A stretch of 64,000 nt of DNA from Thalassia testudinum (GCA_037157565.1 JAZHRO010000013.1:35654501-35718500); one strand, 5' to 3'. Shown: positions 1 to 12,395, counted from the stretch's first letter. The notes: generated by a model not told the origin, from the letters alone. Translations and numbers: made by a program.

Positions 1-63
1 TGTGCGTTTATCGCGCATGCCGTAGTCACCGTTACGTCTGTCAGCGACCTTGGGGTGGTTGAC
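1..63 (+). repeat. Left fragment of a plus-oriented family B (Tekay-like) LTR
   Basis: This is the reverse complement of LTR interior sequence that also occurs near 705-770, 4190-4240 and 40255-40320. It ends at TTGAC (59-63), where the opposite-strand LTR at 64 begins. The same LTR resumes at 2720. The rest lies before the window. Confidence 0.8.
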
Positions 64-2719
64 TGTAACGACCCGATTCCCAAGTTCCTACGAGACACGA
101 GAACCGGACCGACTCGACTAATCCCAAGACCTAGTCGTCCAACGAGGAAGTAACCAAAAGAGTAGTAAAATAAACCACATTCAACATGAATATAACTAAC
201 AGTAAGGAAATACAGCAGTAAGGAAAGAAACCACTACAGTATATACCACCACAACAGTAGAACAACATTCATAACATAATATGAACTGCAGGTAAAGAAA
301 AGTACAGCGAAACAAGAACTACTCACTATAACGGAACAAAAAGAGGTACAAGAGAACTGTGGTAACTCTACTGGACCCTACTCGGCCCAGCGTCCTCTGC
401 AGCCGCTGACCCAGGCTGCTCAACACCTGGTCCTGAAAGGTAACGAGTGTAACATGTCAGCAAAACGCTGAGTAGAGTGGCAGCTAAACTAAAGAAACAA
501 TAAAGTGTACAGTAGCTGTTTAATTTTCTTTCTTCCTTTATTTACGTCTTTCTATTGTTTCACAATTTATCTATTTCTCAGATCCTTCACTTGATCTCGA
601 ATGTTCCTCGTGGGAACGATCTTGATTGCAGTCTTTTCCGAACAGTAGAAGTAGCACGTGGTGCTCTCCTGGCCGAGAGAGTCCCCCGTGGTGATCCTAC
701 TCTCAGTCAACTACCCCAAGGTCACTGACAGACGTAACGGTGACTACGGCACGTGCGGTAAACGCACGGGTAGCTAACGCGCACTGGCACGCGGTCAGTC
801 GGTTTTGTTAACGGATGCGCCCAAAGCACAGCACGGAACCAGTACAGGGCAGAGCCCTCTTAGTAATAGGGGTCCAACCCCTCTACAGTAACCAAACAGG
901 GCCTCGCCCCTCCACAGTTCGCGTACCCTCGCCTGACTACCCAGGTTTGCCCCAGCGGGCCTAACAAGTCGGTGTGGGAGGCTAGCAGAACCCCGGGACC
1001 CGTGGGGTAGCTAGTACCTCCCTACACTAGTAGCTCTCCTCGGTACTACGTACACGAGGGCCAGCAAGTCGGTACAGAGTGGCCAGTCCTAACCCAGGGT
1101 CCCTGGGGCGGCTGGCTCCGCTCTGCACTAAACAGGGGGGACAGTCGCTCTCCTTGGTACTCCGTACTCAAGGGCCAGCTCACTTCCCCAATTCTATTCC
1201 ATTCACTTTCCAAGAGTTCTACTCCTAATTCCCTGTAGGGTTCTAGCTCTTTAACTCAGAACATTCCAGTTTCACGTTCATACATCCCATATTCTTAATC
1301 ATGTTCATTTATTCATAACAGGCAGCTATTAATTCAATTCACAGGTAGCTATTATTTCCTTTCCACATTTTTCAAGACTGCAGTATTCATACATTCCACT
1401 AGTTTTCCCGTCTTAGGATTCATGCCATATCCTAGGATTTATCATACAATCTAGTTTTCCAGCCCTAGGATTCATGCAACACCCTAGGAATCTACCATTC
1501 AATCTATTTCTCATTCCTAGGATTCATGCAATGTCCTAGGTTCTATTTATGGTTTCATAATTTAACGGATTATACTTAAAGCCACTCTACCGGTTACAAC
1601 AGGTGAACTAGGGTCGTGGTCGGGAATCCCGCGTGCCTCCGCAACCCCAGAGACTACAACGGAATGGGGTCCTATCACAAGGATCAAACACAAGGAACTT
1701 CTCAAAACAGTATACAGCTACTGCAGACAGGTAGAGGATGTAATTTCGAAAAGAACACAACTTGAAACGCGGAAAACGGAGCCCGAACGGGCCCGAAACG
1801 GGTCGAAAATGACGAAACAGTGCAAAATCAGACGTCTGGAACTTCTTTCGGACGTCTTAAAAAGTGGATCAGGGAATTACCTCGCTCTGCGTGGGCTCTC
1901 AGACGTCCAGAAGCCTGCGGGGGCGTCTAGCCTAGTTCCCAGACGTCCGATGGTCACCTAGGATGTCTGGAAGTCGTTCCCGTCGTCTGGTGCTACAGCC
2001 AGACGTCTGATTCGCGTTGGATGGCGAATCACCGAACCTGCACGTACCCATCTCTCTCTCTCAGTACGGTCAGTCGAAGAAAAGGAAGAAGACGGAAATA
2101 ACTCACCTTTCAGATGTCTGGACAGTCTTCCAGACGTCGTGCCCGTCGTCTGGCTATCAGCCCAGACGTCTGATTCTGGAAAAGTTTCCAGAACTAAGGC
2201 GCCACTCACCCTCTGCTCGCGACGCCCGGCAGCGCTGCGAGTGCTCCGCCTGCTGCTCGAGCTGCAGCAGGCCTCCCGCGCCACTCCGCGCTCGCTGCGC
2301 CCCCGCCGGCCAGCTCCCGCCGCCCCGGCAGGCTCAAGCCCTCACGGCCGATGCCTCATCCCCCGCGCAGCACCTCCTCCCGCACCCGCCGCGGCTGTCG
2401 TCGCCGCCGCTCACCCTCGCGCTCGCTCTCGCGCACTGGCTGGAGGGAGAAGAGGAAGGAGACGGAGGTGACAGGAGTGAGGGAGAGGGCATGGCCTTTT
2501 AAGGCCGCGCGAGGAGGAGAGAGAGCGCGACAGAGGGCGCAGGAGGGAGAGGGAAAAAGAAGAGGCGGAGCAGGTCTGCGCGTACAGGTGCGTAGACGCA
2601 ACGGTGTGCGCGCAGAAAAATGAATCCCAGACGTCTAGAAGTGATACCAGACGTCTGGTACGACGTCTGGGACACCTCCCAAACATCTTAAAAGACGTTT
2701 GAAAGCACGGTTCGTAACA
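64..2719 (-). mobile_element. Solo LTR of family B (B1)
   Basis: It reads TGTAACGACC at the left and ends CGTAACA at the right, so the sense strand is minus (5' TGTTACGAAC). It is flanked by a perfect 5-bp duplication TTGAC (59-63 and 2720-2724). No primer site, gag or pol is attached, which defines a solo LTR. The family assignment comes from B3 (51392-58280), whose LTR is the same repeat next to chromovirus pol. The interior holds three roughly 52-bp repeats with CCTAGG palindromes (about 1413-1545), a GACGTC-type palindrome array (about 1828-2665), a GC-rich stretch (2210-2420) and a TATA-like GGCCTTTTAAGGCC palindrome at 2493-2506. ORFs read through the GC-rich part are not credible genes. 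Confidence 0.93.
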
Positions 2720-3368
2720 TTGACTGAGGGTAGGATCACCACGGGGAACTCTCCCGGCCAGGAGAGCACCACGTGTTACTTCTACTTTTTGGAAAAAACT
2801 GCAATCAAGATCGTTCCCACGAGGAACATTCAAGATCAAGAGAAGAATCTGAGGGATAATTCAATAACGAGTAAACGGAAAATATAAAGAAAGAAATTAA
2901 AAATATAACAGCTACTGTCCACCTTATTGTTTCTTAGCTTTTAGTTGCCACTCTACTCAGCTTTCGCTGACGTGTCACCTTTGTCACCTTTTCAGGACCA
3001 GGTGTTGAGCAGCCAGAGCCGGTGGCTGCAGAGGGTGCTGGGCCTAGTAGAGCCCAGTAGTTTCTACTTGTGTAGTACCCACTGTACTTTTCCTACTGTT
3101 GTAGTGAGTAGTTTCTGTTACCCCTGTACTCTTTTATTGTAAGCATCATGTTTATGTACATGTTTATTTCTTTATTGTTGTGGTGGTGTATACTGTAGTA
3201 GTTCTTTTCTTTACTGCTATATTTTGTTACTGCTAGTTATATGCATGGTGAATGTGGTTTATTTTACTGCTATTTTGGTTACTTTCTCGTTGGACGACTG
3301 GGTCTTGGGATCAGTCGAGTCGGTCCGATTCTCGTGTCTTGTAGGGATTTGGGAATCGGGTCGTAACA
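2720..3368 (+). repeat. Right part of the plus-oriented family B LTR (B0)
   Basis: It continues the LTR interrupted at 63 and runs to its terminus GGGTCGTAACA at 3368. The first five bases TTGAC are the target-site duplicate made by B1. No tRNA primer site follows, so this is the outer end of a 3' LTR or of a solo LTR. Confidence 0.85.
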
Positions 3369-3537
3369 AATGGCGATGAAGGTGGTAGTAGGCGTTAATG
3401 GTGGAAGTTGAGGAGGGAGCTAAATACTATGAACGGGAGTGAAATGCTCCAAATATCTAATTGGAGGGGTGGATAATAGAAGCCCTAACCTAATATGACG
3501 AGAGGGTGAGAGAATCTACCTGGTGGACATGGTCAGT
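3369..3537 (-). repeat. Decayed Athila-like LTR G, part 1
   Basis: Weak but collinear similarity to the reverse complement of the Athila LTR interior. For example, the stretch around 3505-3530 (gagggtgagag ... acctggtgga) matches the complement of about 16690-16730. It is cut on the left by B0 and on the right by B2, and resumes at 6306. Confidence 0.55.
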
Positions 3538-6305
3538 TGTTACGACCCGATTCCCGAATCCCTACAGGACACGAGAATCGGACCGACTCGATTGATCTCA
3601 AGACCTAATCGTCCAACGAGAAAGTAACCAAAAAGCAGTAAAATACACCACATTCACCATGCAAGCAACTAAAAGTAATAAAGTACAACAGTAAAGAAAT
3701 AAACTACTACAGTACACACCACCACAATAATAGAGAATTTAAAAAGGGTACAAGAATATAAATTTACAATAAAAGAGTACAAAAATGTAACAAAATCTCA
3801 CTACTACAGAAAACGGGGTACAACAAAAGTACAACTACTGGGCTCTATTGGGCCCAGCACCCTCTGCAGCCTTAGGCTCTGGCTGCTCAACACTTGGACC
3901 TGAAAAAGGTGGTCAGTACGACACGTCAGTGAAACGCTGAGTAGAGTGGCAACCAGCTAACTAAAACAGTAAGGGTGGACAGGTAGCTGTTGTTTCAATT
4001 TCTTTCTTTATTTAACTAATTATTCTTTCTTTCTTCACTTGGTTTATTTAACAGGTCTTTTTCTTGATTTCGAATGTTCCTCATGGGAACGATCTTGATT
4101 GCAGTCTTTTCCGAAGAGTAGAAGTAGCACGTGATGCTCTCCTAGCCAGGAGAGTCCCCTATGGTGGTCCTATACTCAGTCAACCACCTCAAGGTCGCTG
4201 ACAAGCGTAATGATGACTACGGCACGTGCGATAAACGCACGGGTAGCTACCCTGCACTGGCACGCGGTCAGTCGTTTCCATTAACGGGTGTGCCCAAAGC
4301 ACAGCACGGAACCAGTATAGGGCAGAGCCCTCTCAGTAACAGGGGTCTAGCCCCTCCACAGTAACCAAACAGGGGTCTCGCCCCTCCACAGTCTGTGCAC
4401 CCTCGCTTGACTACCCTGGTTTGCCCAGTGGGCCTAACAAGTTGGTGTAGGACGGCTAGCTGAACCCCGAGCCCCGTGGGGTGGCTAGCTCTCTCCATAC
4501 ACTAGTAGCTCTCCCCGGTACTGTGTACGCGAGGGCCAAAAGTCGATACAAAGTGGCCAGACCTAACCCTGGGTCTCAACACTAGGGCGGCTAGCTCCGC
4601 TATGCACTAAGAGGTAACATGTGCTTCTCTTGGTACCACGTACCCAAGGGACAAAACACTTCCCAGTACATTCCTAGATTCATTCCATTTATTTCTAGGA
4701 GCTCTACTCCTAATTCCCCGTAGGGTTCATGCTCATGTTTCTCAGGCCAAGCCATACTAGGTTTCATCATTTCAGGTTTATTTGCAGGTAACTCGTGTTT
4801 CCAGCATTCAATCCTTTCTTTTCCAATTATATACAGGCAGCTCGTTTTTAATTTCAAATAACATGAATTACATGTAGCAATTACCAACAACAGTACTCTA
4901 CACTTCACAGGCAGCTGTTATCCAATTACAGACAATTATTATTCATCCAAGACTGCAATTCAGGCTTTCAATACAACCGTTCCAGTGTTTCTAGTCCTAG
5001 GATTCATGCCATATCCTAGGATCTATCATTCAATCTAGTGTTTCTGATCCTAGGATTCATGCCATACCCTAGGATCTATCATTTATTCCAGATATGCATT
5101 TATGTTGTAATTAACTAAGGGAAGCCACTCTACCTGCAAAATCGGGAGTAATGGGGGCATGATCGGCAAGTCCACGTGCCTCTGCAACCCTGAAATCCGC
5201 AATAGAATGGGGTCCTAACACAAGGATCAACCACAAGAAATCACTCAGAACATGATAAAAAGCATTCCAACAAGTAGAGGAACTTATCCGAAGAAGAACA
5301 TAATCTTAAACGCGGAAATCAGACCCCGAACGGACCCTAAACGGGTTAAAAGCGACAACTCTGACTCAAATCAGATGTCTGGAACACCTTCCAGACATCT
5401 TAAAAGGGGTCCAGATCCATACCTCGCTCTGCGCTACTCCTCAGACGTCCAAGGATCCTGCTAAACTGTCTGGATCTAGTTCCAGACGTCCGACTATCCC
5501 TCCGGACATCTGGAGACGCTCTCCATTGTCTGGTGCCTCACCCAGACGTCTGAACCGCGTGGGAGGGCATGTCCTGTGCCTTCCTGAAGCGAATCCTGCA
5601 CGCGCATGCAAAATCTCTCAACACGACACGCAACAGAGTCTTGACGGAACGGCCTGCATGGCCGTATCTGCAAAAAGGAAGCGTAGGATGTAGTACGTAC
5701 CTCTCAGTCATCTGGAGCTCCCTCCAGACGTTGTCCGCGTCGTTTGGATGTAGGTCCAGACGTCTGATTCTGGGAAAAATCCCAGAATCAGAAGCTCCTT
5801 CGTCTTCTTCCTGCTGCATGCGGTCGCGTCGCGCTTGCTCACCCGCTGCTCTAATTGCAGCAGCGTCGGGGAGGACTTCCCCGACACAACACTCCACCTT
5901 GCGCACGTTGACCGGCCTCGAACTGCTCCGGTGAGCTCTCTCTCTCACGGCTCGCGCGCTCTCTTCTCTTCCCTCTCGCTGCTCCTCTCCTCTTCGCCAC
6001 TGCACTTGACTGCAGCGGCTGCTCTCGCTCTTGCTCTCACGCTAGAGGAAGGAGAAGATGGATGGTGTGGGGTGGCGTGAGGGAGAGGAGGGGATATAAG
6101 TAGGCGTGAGGGGGAAAATGTTCTGTAGTCGGGGAGGGAAGAAGAAAGAGAAGAAGGCGGTTGGGGCTCAATCTGCGCATGGCACGTGCGCAGACTCGCG
6201 GTCGTACACACGCAAAAATTGATTTCCAAACATCTGGGAAGGTGTCCAGACGTCTGGCCCAAGTCCCAGACGTCTTAAAGAACTTTGATGGCATGGATCT
6301 TAACA
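3538..6305 (-). mobile_element. Solo LTR of family B (B2)
   Basis: It starts TGTTACGACC and ends CTTAACA, with the same internal order as B1. It is flanked by an imperfect 5-bp duplication, TCAGT (3533-3537) versus TCGGT (6306-6310), which suggests an older insertion than B1. It carries only two of the roughly 52-bp CCTAGG repeats (about 4990-5090). Its GACGTC palindromes (5370-6270) include several decayed by C-to-T changes. No internal domain or primer site is attached. Confidence 0.88.
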
Positions 6306-7448
6306 TCGGTTGACGACGAAGAGAGAGGAGAAATCAGAGCCAAAGAAGGGGAATCAGGGCAAGAAGCTCCATGGGACGATGGGGAGAAGCCCTTTGCCTA
6401 TTGTACGTGGCGGAGGCCGACGAGGTGAATTGGAGGAGGTTCGAGGTGCGTTAATGGTGATGGCCGGAGGAGGAAGAAGAGGTTTTTGGCCAAAATTAAG
6501 CACGAAATCATCTTCCTATTGCTCGTGCATCTATATAGAAGCGATTGGTGCTGCTATTAGAGCCAATTGTGTGAGGATTGACTGTCAAATTGATGGGTTG
6601 TCCACCCCAGGCTCATGGCCAAATTGGAGATTGCTCATGTCATAATAGGACTCAAGATCTAGCTTGCCGCATTTGTCAAGATTTGGGGATCAATCCCACC
6701 GATTTTGGTGGGATTTGATTGAGGAAATCTAAGTCAATCAATTACTGCAAGTTTGTGCAATGGCGAAGAACAGCTTGTTGCTCAACTTGCTTGGAAAAGA
6801 TGGGACCTTAATGCACAAATGTTTGGACTAGAATAAAAGGAATTCAAAAGTTAAGGGCTATTATAAAAAGTAGGTGAAGATGTAATCCAAATAGTCCCAA
6901 CTTTTTAGGATAACCTAATTTGAATCCAAGGAATCCATTGGTGACTTTAATTTTGGATTTTGATGAAGTTTGCTTGGTCAATTTACATTTTAACACAAAA
7001 TGTATTGAATATAAACCTTGGTTCCTGTTTTAGGTAAAACTGGATTTAAAATTGATTATTCCAAACCTTATGGAATATTTTTCAATGATTTTTAGAGGAT
7101 TTAGATTACATTTATTTTCATTAAAACCCTATTAATTTAAGTGAGGCTGTAATTAAGGTTTTTATTTATGAATTATCCTTTAATTCTAAAAGAAACTCTA
7201 AATCAATCAATATAGGCCTACTTATTGGGAATTTGAGTTTAGTTGACCTTCAATTAAGTACAGGTTCACCCTTTAGTTAATCTGCATTTGCATTAGCTTA
7301 TTAAAATAACAGAATTAACTTAATTTTCATTCATTTCTCTTAATCAGGTCAAAAATAAATTATACCATTTTAATGATTAGTTAAATGAATTTAACCTTAG
7401 AATTTAGCTAAATTAAGCTAGATATGGATGATGATAGTGTTACCATCA
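6306..7448 (-). repeat. Decayed Athila-like LTR G, part 2
   Basis: It resumes LTR G. Around 6460-6510 it matches the D LTR near 58560-58605 (gatggccggagga ... ttggccaaa). Around 6930-7170 it matches the reverse complement of the C LTR 5' third, including aaggaatccattggtga and the phrase tttagaggattta. The right end, read on the minus strand, is TGATGGTAACACTATCA, a mutated form of the C LTR tip. A TATA-like tctatataga lies at 6529-6538. No polypurine tract follows 7448, so it is a 5' or solo LTR. The ORF at 6310-6645 is not a gene. Confidence 0.6.
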
Positions 7449-9211
7449 GAAGGTCATCCAGATATTACATGAATAGAATTGCTACATAATAATTGCAGAC
7501 GTACTTATGGTTCCTTTGAAGATAGAGAATTCTTGGGTAACAATGTACTTTAAAGATGTAGTGGTTGTACACTATAATTGTTGCCTAGTAGAAGACTTTT
7601 AGGATTCTAGAGTTAGGCATGAAAAAGTAGTGGTGAGCAAAAATCCTCTCAAACTTACACTTATGAGAAACATATTGTAGAGGAAAATTAATAATCTAGC
7701 TTCTAATTCATAACTGGCACGAATAATATGGAATTATCTGAAATGTTTTTGTACAGTGCCAGAGACGTTTACATTCGGTATCTTCTTTAGCATCCCCTTC
7801 AAGCCTCCATAAGAGCACCATGATGATGGTGTGTATGTTATGAGGTTCTTAGAATGTTTATGGTCAAATTTCCTTCAAATGGAACCCATGGCCACAAAAA
7901 CTACCCACAGGTATAGGACAATATACACTCTAAGGCTTATAAACAGTAAGTACTTTAGCCAAGATTTGAAGCAGTGAAAGTTGTGAAGAATATTAACGAC
8001 AGACGTCCTTTTTGGCTATATTTTCATAAAACAAGCCACGCATAGAAGATTTTGTTATGATGGAAACCTCAATACTTTGCAGTGAGAATATGCGTCATTA
8101 GTTGTAAAGCAAACAACTTTATATTCATTTTGATGTCATTTACAAAGAACCGATATGGTAATGCTGTGAAAGTTTTACATGTGAATGCATTTACTATGAT
8201 ATATATGCATTTATTGTCATATGCAACATAACACAATGAATAACATTGCCATATGTTAGAACATCATATTCTTGACATCTTCACTTTCATACAAAACATG
8301 ACAGATGTATTTAACTTTAGTAATACTATTACTGCATCTCTCCACATTGTATTGATAGCTGCATATAACAGACAAAAGATTGGGCGTATGTTACATTGGT
8401 GGAATTATTATAGGTTCATGAAAGTATAGTTGGTTTATTGTTTCTATTCATAGCTAGCATGTAGAGAAATTACAGTAAAGGCAACTATTGTTATGCATGT
8501 TCAATACAGTGGAAAACAATATGAGCAGCTACAATTAATTAGAACTTGTTTAAACTAGACATCACAAGCATCAGCCACAACATTCTAAGATAATAAGAAA
8601 CACAAACATCAGCTGCAATATGAGTAACTGCAAGAACATAATAGGCAAATCTACTGCAGCATAACCTACTACAAAACATCGTGATTAGCTTAGTTAAAAG
8701 TCATTGTACCCAGCACAAACATCACATACAAGATATTGAAACCATAACATTAACTTATATTGCATGGTAATTACATTAATTATCCTATCAATTGATAGAA
8801 AATTAAACCATGCATCAATTTAACAAAGAAAATAATGACACCTGCACTTACATTACATGCAATAACATTACTCTATCATAATTATAATGAGCATAGAGAA
8901 ATTAGTAGAAACATCCATCATGAACTCCACGAATACAACATTGTAGTTACAAGTATATTGTAATTCCCCAACGCATCAACTTATGTTTGACAATCATTAA
9001 AGTACCATGTGTTGAAAAAGTACCTCTCATTACAATCATAGGTCTGGCCAATACTCAATACCTGAATGAAAAAGGAAAACCAGGCAACGAATTGGACGGA
9101 CGACCAGAGTCAATATTGTCACCGATTTCTATAACAGGTTGGGAGGAGGAGACAAACGTCCTTAGAGAGAAGCTATCTATGGAAGCAACTAATCTAAGAA
9201 GTGAATTATTA
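7449..9211. other. AT-rich stretch with no recognisable gene
   Basis: This DNA downstream of the FAR1-like pseudogene has no family similarity to the surrounding elements that I can see. It has no coding frame longer than about 90 codons. The plus-strand ORF at 8987-9253 shows no domain I recognise. Confidence 0.5.
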
Positions 9212-11650
9212 TTGTCTTTTACAGATGACATCTCTTACAAAAATGTTACTTAACAGTAATGATTCTTCAACATGTCCACGAGAGCAAACATAATCAACCC
9301 TCTTAGATCTTTTACGGTGAGTTACTATCAATTTGTCTCTGACCATCTCCCTTACCGACCTTTTCCACTTAGTAGAAGGCCTCCCATGCCCCATAGAACA
9401 ATGTAAATCATGAATATGATCATCACCAACCTTATCACAGGAAGGTAGCTTATTGGAGACACAAACACCAACCTACAAAATATAATAACAGGTAAAAATA
9501 ACATACGTCAGGTGATGAATGGATCTGCAATAAAGCAAATTAACTGCAAGATACATATACCAATAAGGTAAATTAAGCAACTGCAAGATACGTACGTCAG
9601 GTGATGGATAAATCTGCAATTGAGCAAGACATTTTGAAATAATCTTACAACACAAAGTATACTTTTGCTTTGAAGTTGCACCAACCTCAGCAAGTGTCAA
9701 ACACTTACAGGTAATATCTTCATACCTGTCAATAGGATAATTAAGAACAGAACATCTGGAAACCTCCATTGAGAAGCACCTGCTAGTATTTTTCTTCCAT
9801 CTGCCAACAATATACTTGCTACGAACAAAGTCCATTTGATTCTCCTTCAATATGAATAGACAATGGCAACACAAAATTCCAAACGACTTGCATAGACATT
9901 TCACCAAGTCTTCTTCTTTGAAAAGAATACCCTAAAAAACCTCTGCTTGAATAAAGTAGTCCCATCATCCAAGGTGATTCACTTAGACTCCAACACATCA
10001 TAAAACACCATTCCATCACGATTAACAACTCCATATCTAACGTGACTACAATGAAGAACACTCATAATCTGGTCTTAAAATCTTCTAAACATCCCAACTT
10101 TATATGACCCCAACATCTGTTCTTCCATAAACAAACCCAGATCTTCTCATATTTTGCATTCAGTGCCAGCTCGTACTGAGAAACAAATTGCTTCAATGTT
10201 GTTTTGGAATTGACATAATAATAATAAGAAAAGGCATTCATTCCCTCAAATCTTTGGGTAGTAGTAGTCATGTCTGCCCAAAAAATGTCATTCAAAAATA
10301 AGGAATTCACATTTTCCTTGGTTCATACATTTTTGACAACCATGTGTGCGATTCCAATGATCTTGTTCACTGTTCCCACTTATATTCAAACTCTTCCTAT
10401 GTCAGAGATTCATACATAATCCGTTTGACTTCATCCTTTGTTGTGTCATCATTCTCAAGCTTGCGAGGAATCTTATTCATTATATGTCACAAACATAACC
10501 TATGATGCATACTTGGAAAAACAATAGAAATAGCTTTAATAATCGCATTTGCCTGATCTCTTATTATCGATTTTGGGCTCACACCTAAAAATGAATATCA
10601 AGAAGTGAACTACATTCCACACAATTAAGTTCAAACCAATCATTACATCAATGTAATCAATCTGTAAGCGATCCATGTTGTCAAAAGAGCGCAAAGAGAG
10701 ACATATATAGTTAAATCTCAATAAGGGAACTGCAATAATTGATTAAATTGTAATACAACATCTGTCGAAAAGTAATCCAGACAACATATGATAAAAGAAA
10801 GAAGAAACAACCAACAAAATATACTTTTGTAATTATTCATTACATCATAGTATAACTACAATACAACATCAACCCATCATCAGTTCATGGGTAACACTAT
10901 AAAATGTTAGAAATAAGAAAAAATAGGAAAAAAGAACATTTAACATCACATATTACAACATTCCACAGGATATGAAATACTAAAATGTAGGAGAGAAGAA
11001 ATAAGCAAACGTGCACATAATATGAGTAGAAATCAAATGTAAAACATCAATAAAGATCATACCATTTATGCTTTCTAACCAAGCACGAAATAGCCATAGA
11101 AATGAGTCGACAGTCTCATTACGTAGTAATCCACTTCCAAATAATATTGAATGACCATGATGATTAACACTTACAAAAGGTGCAAATGGCATTTGGTACA
11201 TGTTTGTCAAATGCGTCGTATCAAATGGAACGTCATTAAAATACTTGTACGAAATCGAGAACAACCATCTGCCCAGAAAACATTGCATCACCTCCACCTA
11301 ATGACAACTGCCTACAGTCATGCAAGACATTCCTTAAATCTATCTTCGTGAATGGAAGATTGTCATGATCTCCTGCTTCTACAACAAAAGACTGAAAGGT
11401 CTTGGACACTCTAATACCAACTTTGTCATTTATTGTAATTTGATAACGCTTTGACAGTGGCATGTCACACTTACAACTCAAAAATTGTAACTGCAAAGAA
11501 TCCAATAGCTCATGATTATGGTCATCATGAAGTTCCATGACATAAAAACAACCATCATCCATAAGATTTACCTTCAATAACGCAAGACAATTGGTCTTCG
11601 AAGTTAACTTCTTATGAAATAAATGATTACATGGACTTGCAGGAGGCTTT
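9212..11650 (-). pseudogene. FAR1/FHY3-related (MULE transposase-derived) gene remnant
   Basis: Pieces in gene order on the minus strand are as follows. A FAR1 DNA-binding end (about 11240-11650) has the C..H-N-H spacing, ending HDDHNHEL. A MULE transposase segment (about 11062-11297) includes FDTTHLTN, PFAPFVSVNHHG and WLFRAWLES. An intron (10585-11062) has GT/AG ends, and the following exon carries SPKSII.DQ. A segment at about 10062-10310 reads TTTQRFEGMNAF ... NSKTTLKQFV, and a SWIM zinc finger (about 9800-9907) reads CLCKSFGILCCHCLF. A second intron lies at about 9475-9595, and the basic tail GRPSTKWKRS is at about 9340-9394. FAR1/FHY3 proteins are plant transcription factors domesticated from Mutator-like transposases. 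Several in-frame stops and frameshifts show it is dead. Its 5' part is cut off by the A1 LTR at 11651, so the first residues of the open frame there are LTR-derived. Confidence 0.85.
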
Positions 11651-12343
11651 TGATGCGTATGCATCTGAATAGCCTAAAATGTCTATTTATACATGTTCTT
11701 AGTATTACAGTTGCATCATATATTATAAATATTGCATAACGTGCATAATCTTGTATTTAGGTTAGGTTGTGTAAATTTTAGGTTAATTTTCCTTTTTTAT
11801 GGTCAGGTAACAAGGCGACTTTTAATCGAGACCTCGGATCGAAGATCCAACCGTACGAATCTAATCAGGGCAACGATTGGAGTTTAACAATTACAAGATC
11901 GCTCTGATCAGACTTCCGTAGCATCAGATATAATCTGAGGAAGGTCAGAGATCAAAGGCTAAGATGGTGTAAATCTACACTTCAGATGACAAATCCGATC
12001 GCACGGATGGACTCGGATCGGCAATCGCAGCCCAACAGCTCAAAAATCGGTCCAATCCGACATCCGTGGCACCGTTACAACACACAGATGATGGACGACC
12101 AAGATGGCTCCACGTTGTGCCATCTCAGCCGCTCAATCAGCCCAAAGACCCGCCGTTGCATTTCAAAGGACTCTTCATCGCGCGATCTTAGTCGTTGGAT
12201 CTTAATCCAACAACCAGGATTTACTTAGACGCGTTGCTCTCATCTTCATAAGGTAAAAGGTGCAGATGATTTAGGCTGTTGGATCTTGATCCAATGGCCA
12301 TTGGCATGCACGCTTAAAACATAAGCGTGAGAAAGAGCCGGCC

Positions 12344-12395
12344 GCAGCACAGCAGTTGAGCGCTCTTTTGCGAGCGCGAGGCGCGGGTTCAATCC
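12344..12395 (+). other. tRNA-like segment with A-box and B-box look-alikes inside the A LTR
   Basis: An A-box-like CAGCACAGCAGTTGAGCGC is followed about 25 nt later by GGTTCAATCC (12386-12395), close to the Pol III B-box consensus GGTTCRANTCC. The A2 LTRs keep the same arrangement on the minus strand (B box GGTTCGAGCC at 35952-35961 and 43144-43153; A-box-like part near 35982-36002). It is always in the element's sense orientation. It could be a captured SINE head or tRNA pseudogene. No complete cloverleaf is evident. Confidence 0.5.

Noticed and set aside
2017..2839. Overlapping ORFs on both strands of the B1 LTR rich in R, A, P and S
   Set aside because: They lie in the GC-rich part of a solo LTR, overlap in several frames and have no domain.
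5538..6306. ORFs of 81-155 codons in B2
   Set aside because: Same LTR region as in B1, with frames not conserved between LTR copies.
8987..9253. 88-codon plus-strand ORF beside the FAR1-like remnant
   Set aside because: It overlaps the remnant's 3' end on the opposite strand and shows no recognisable domain.
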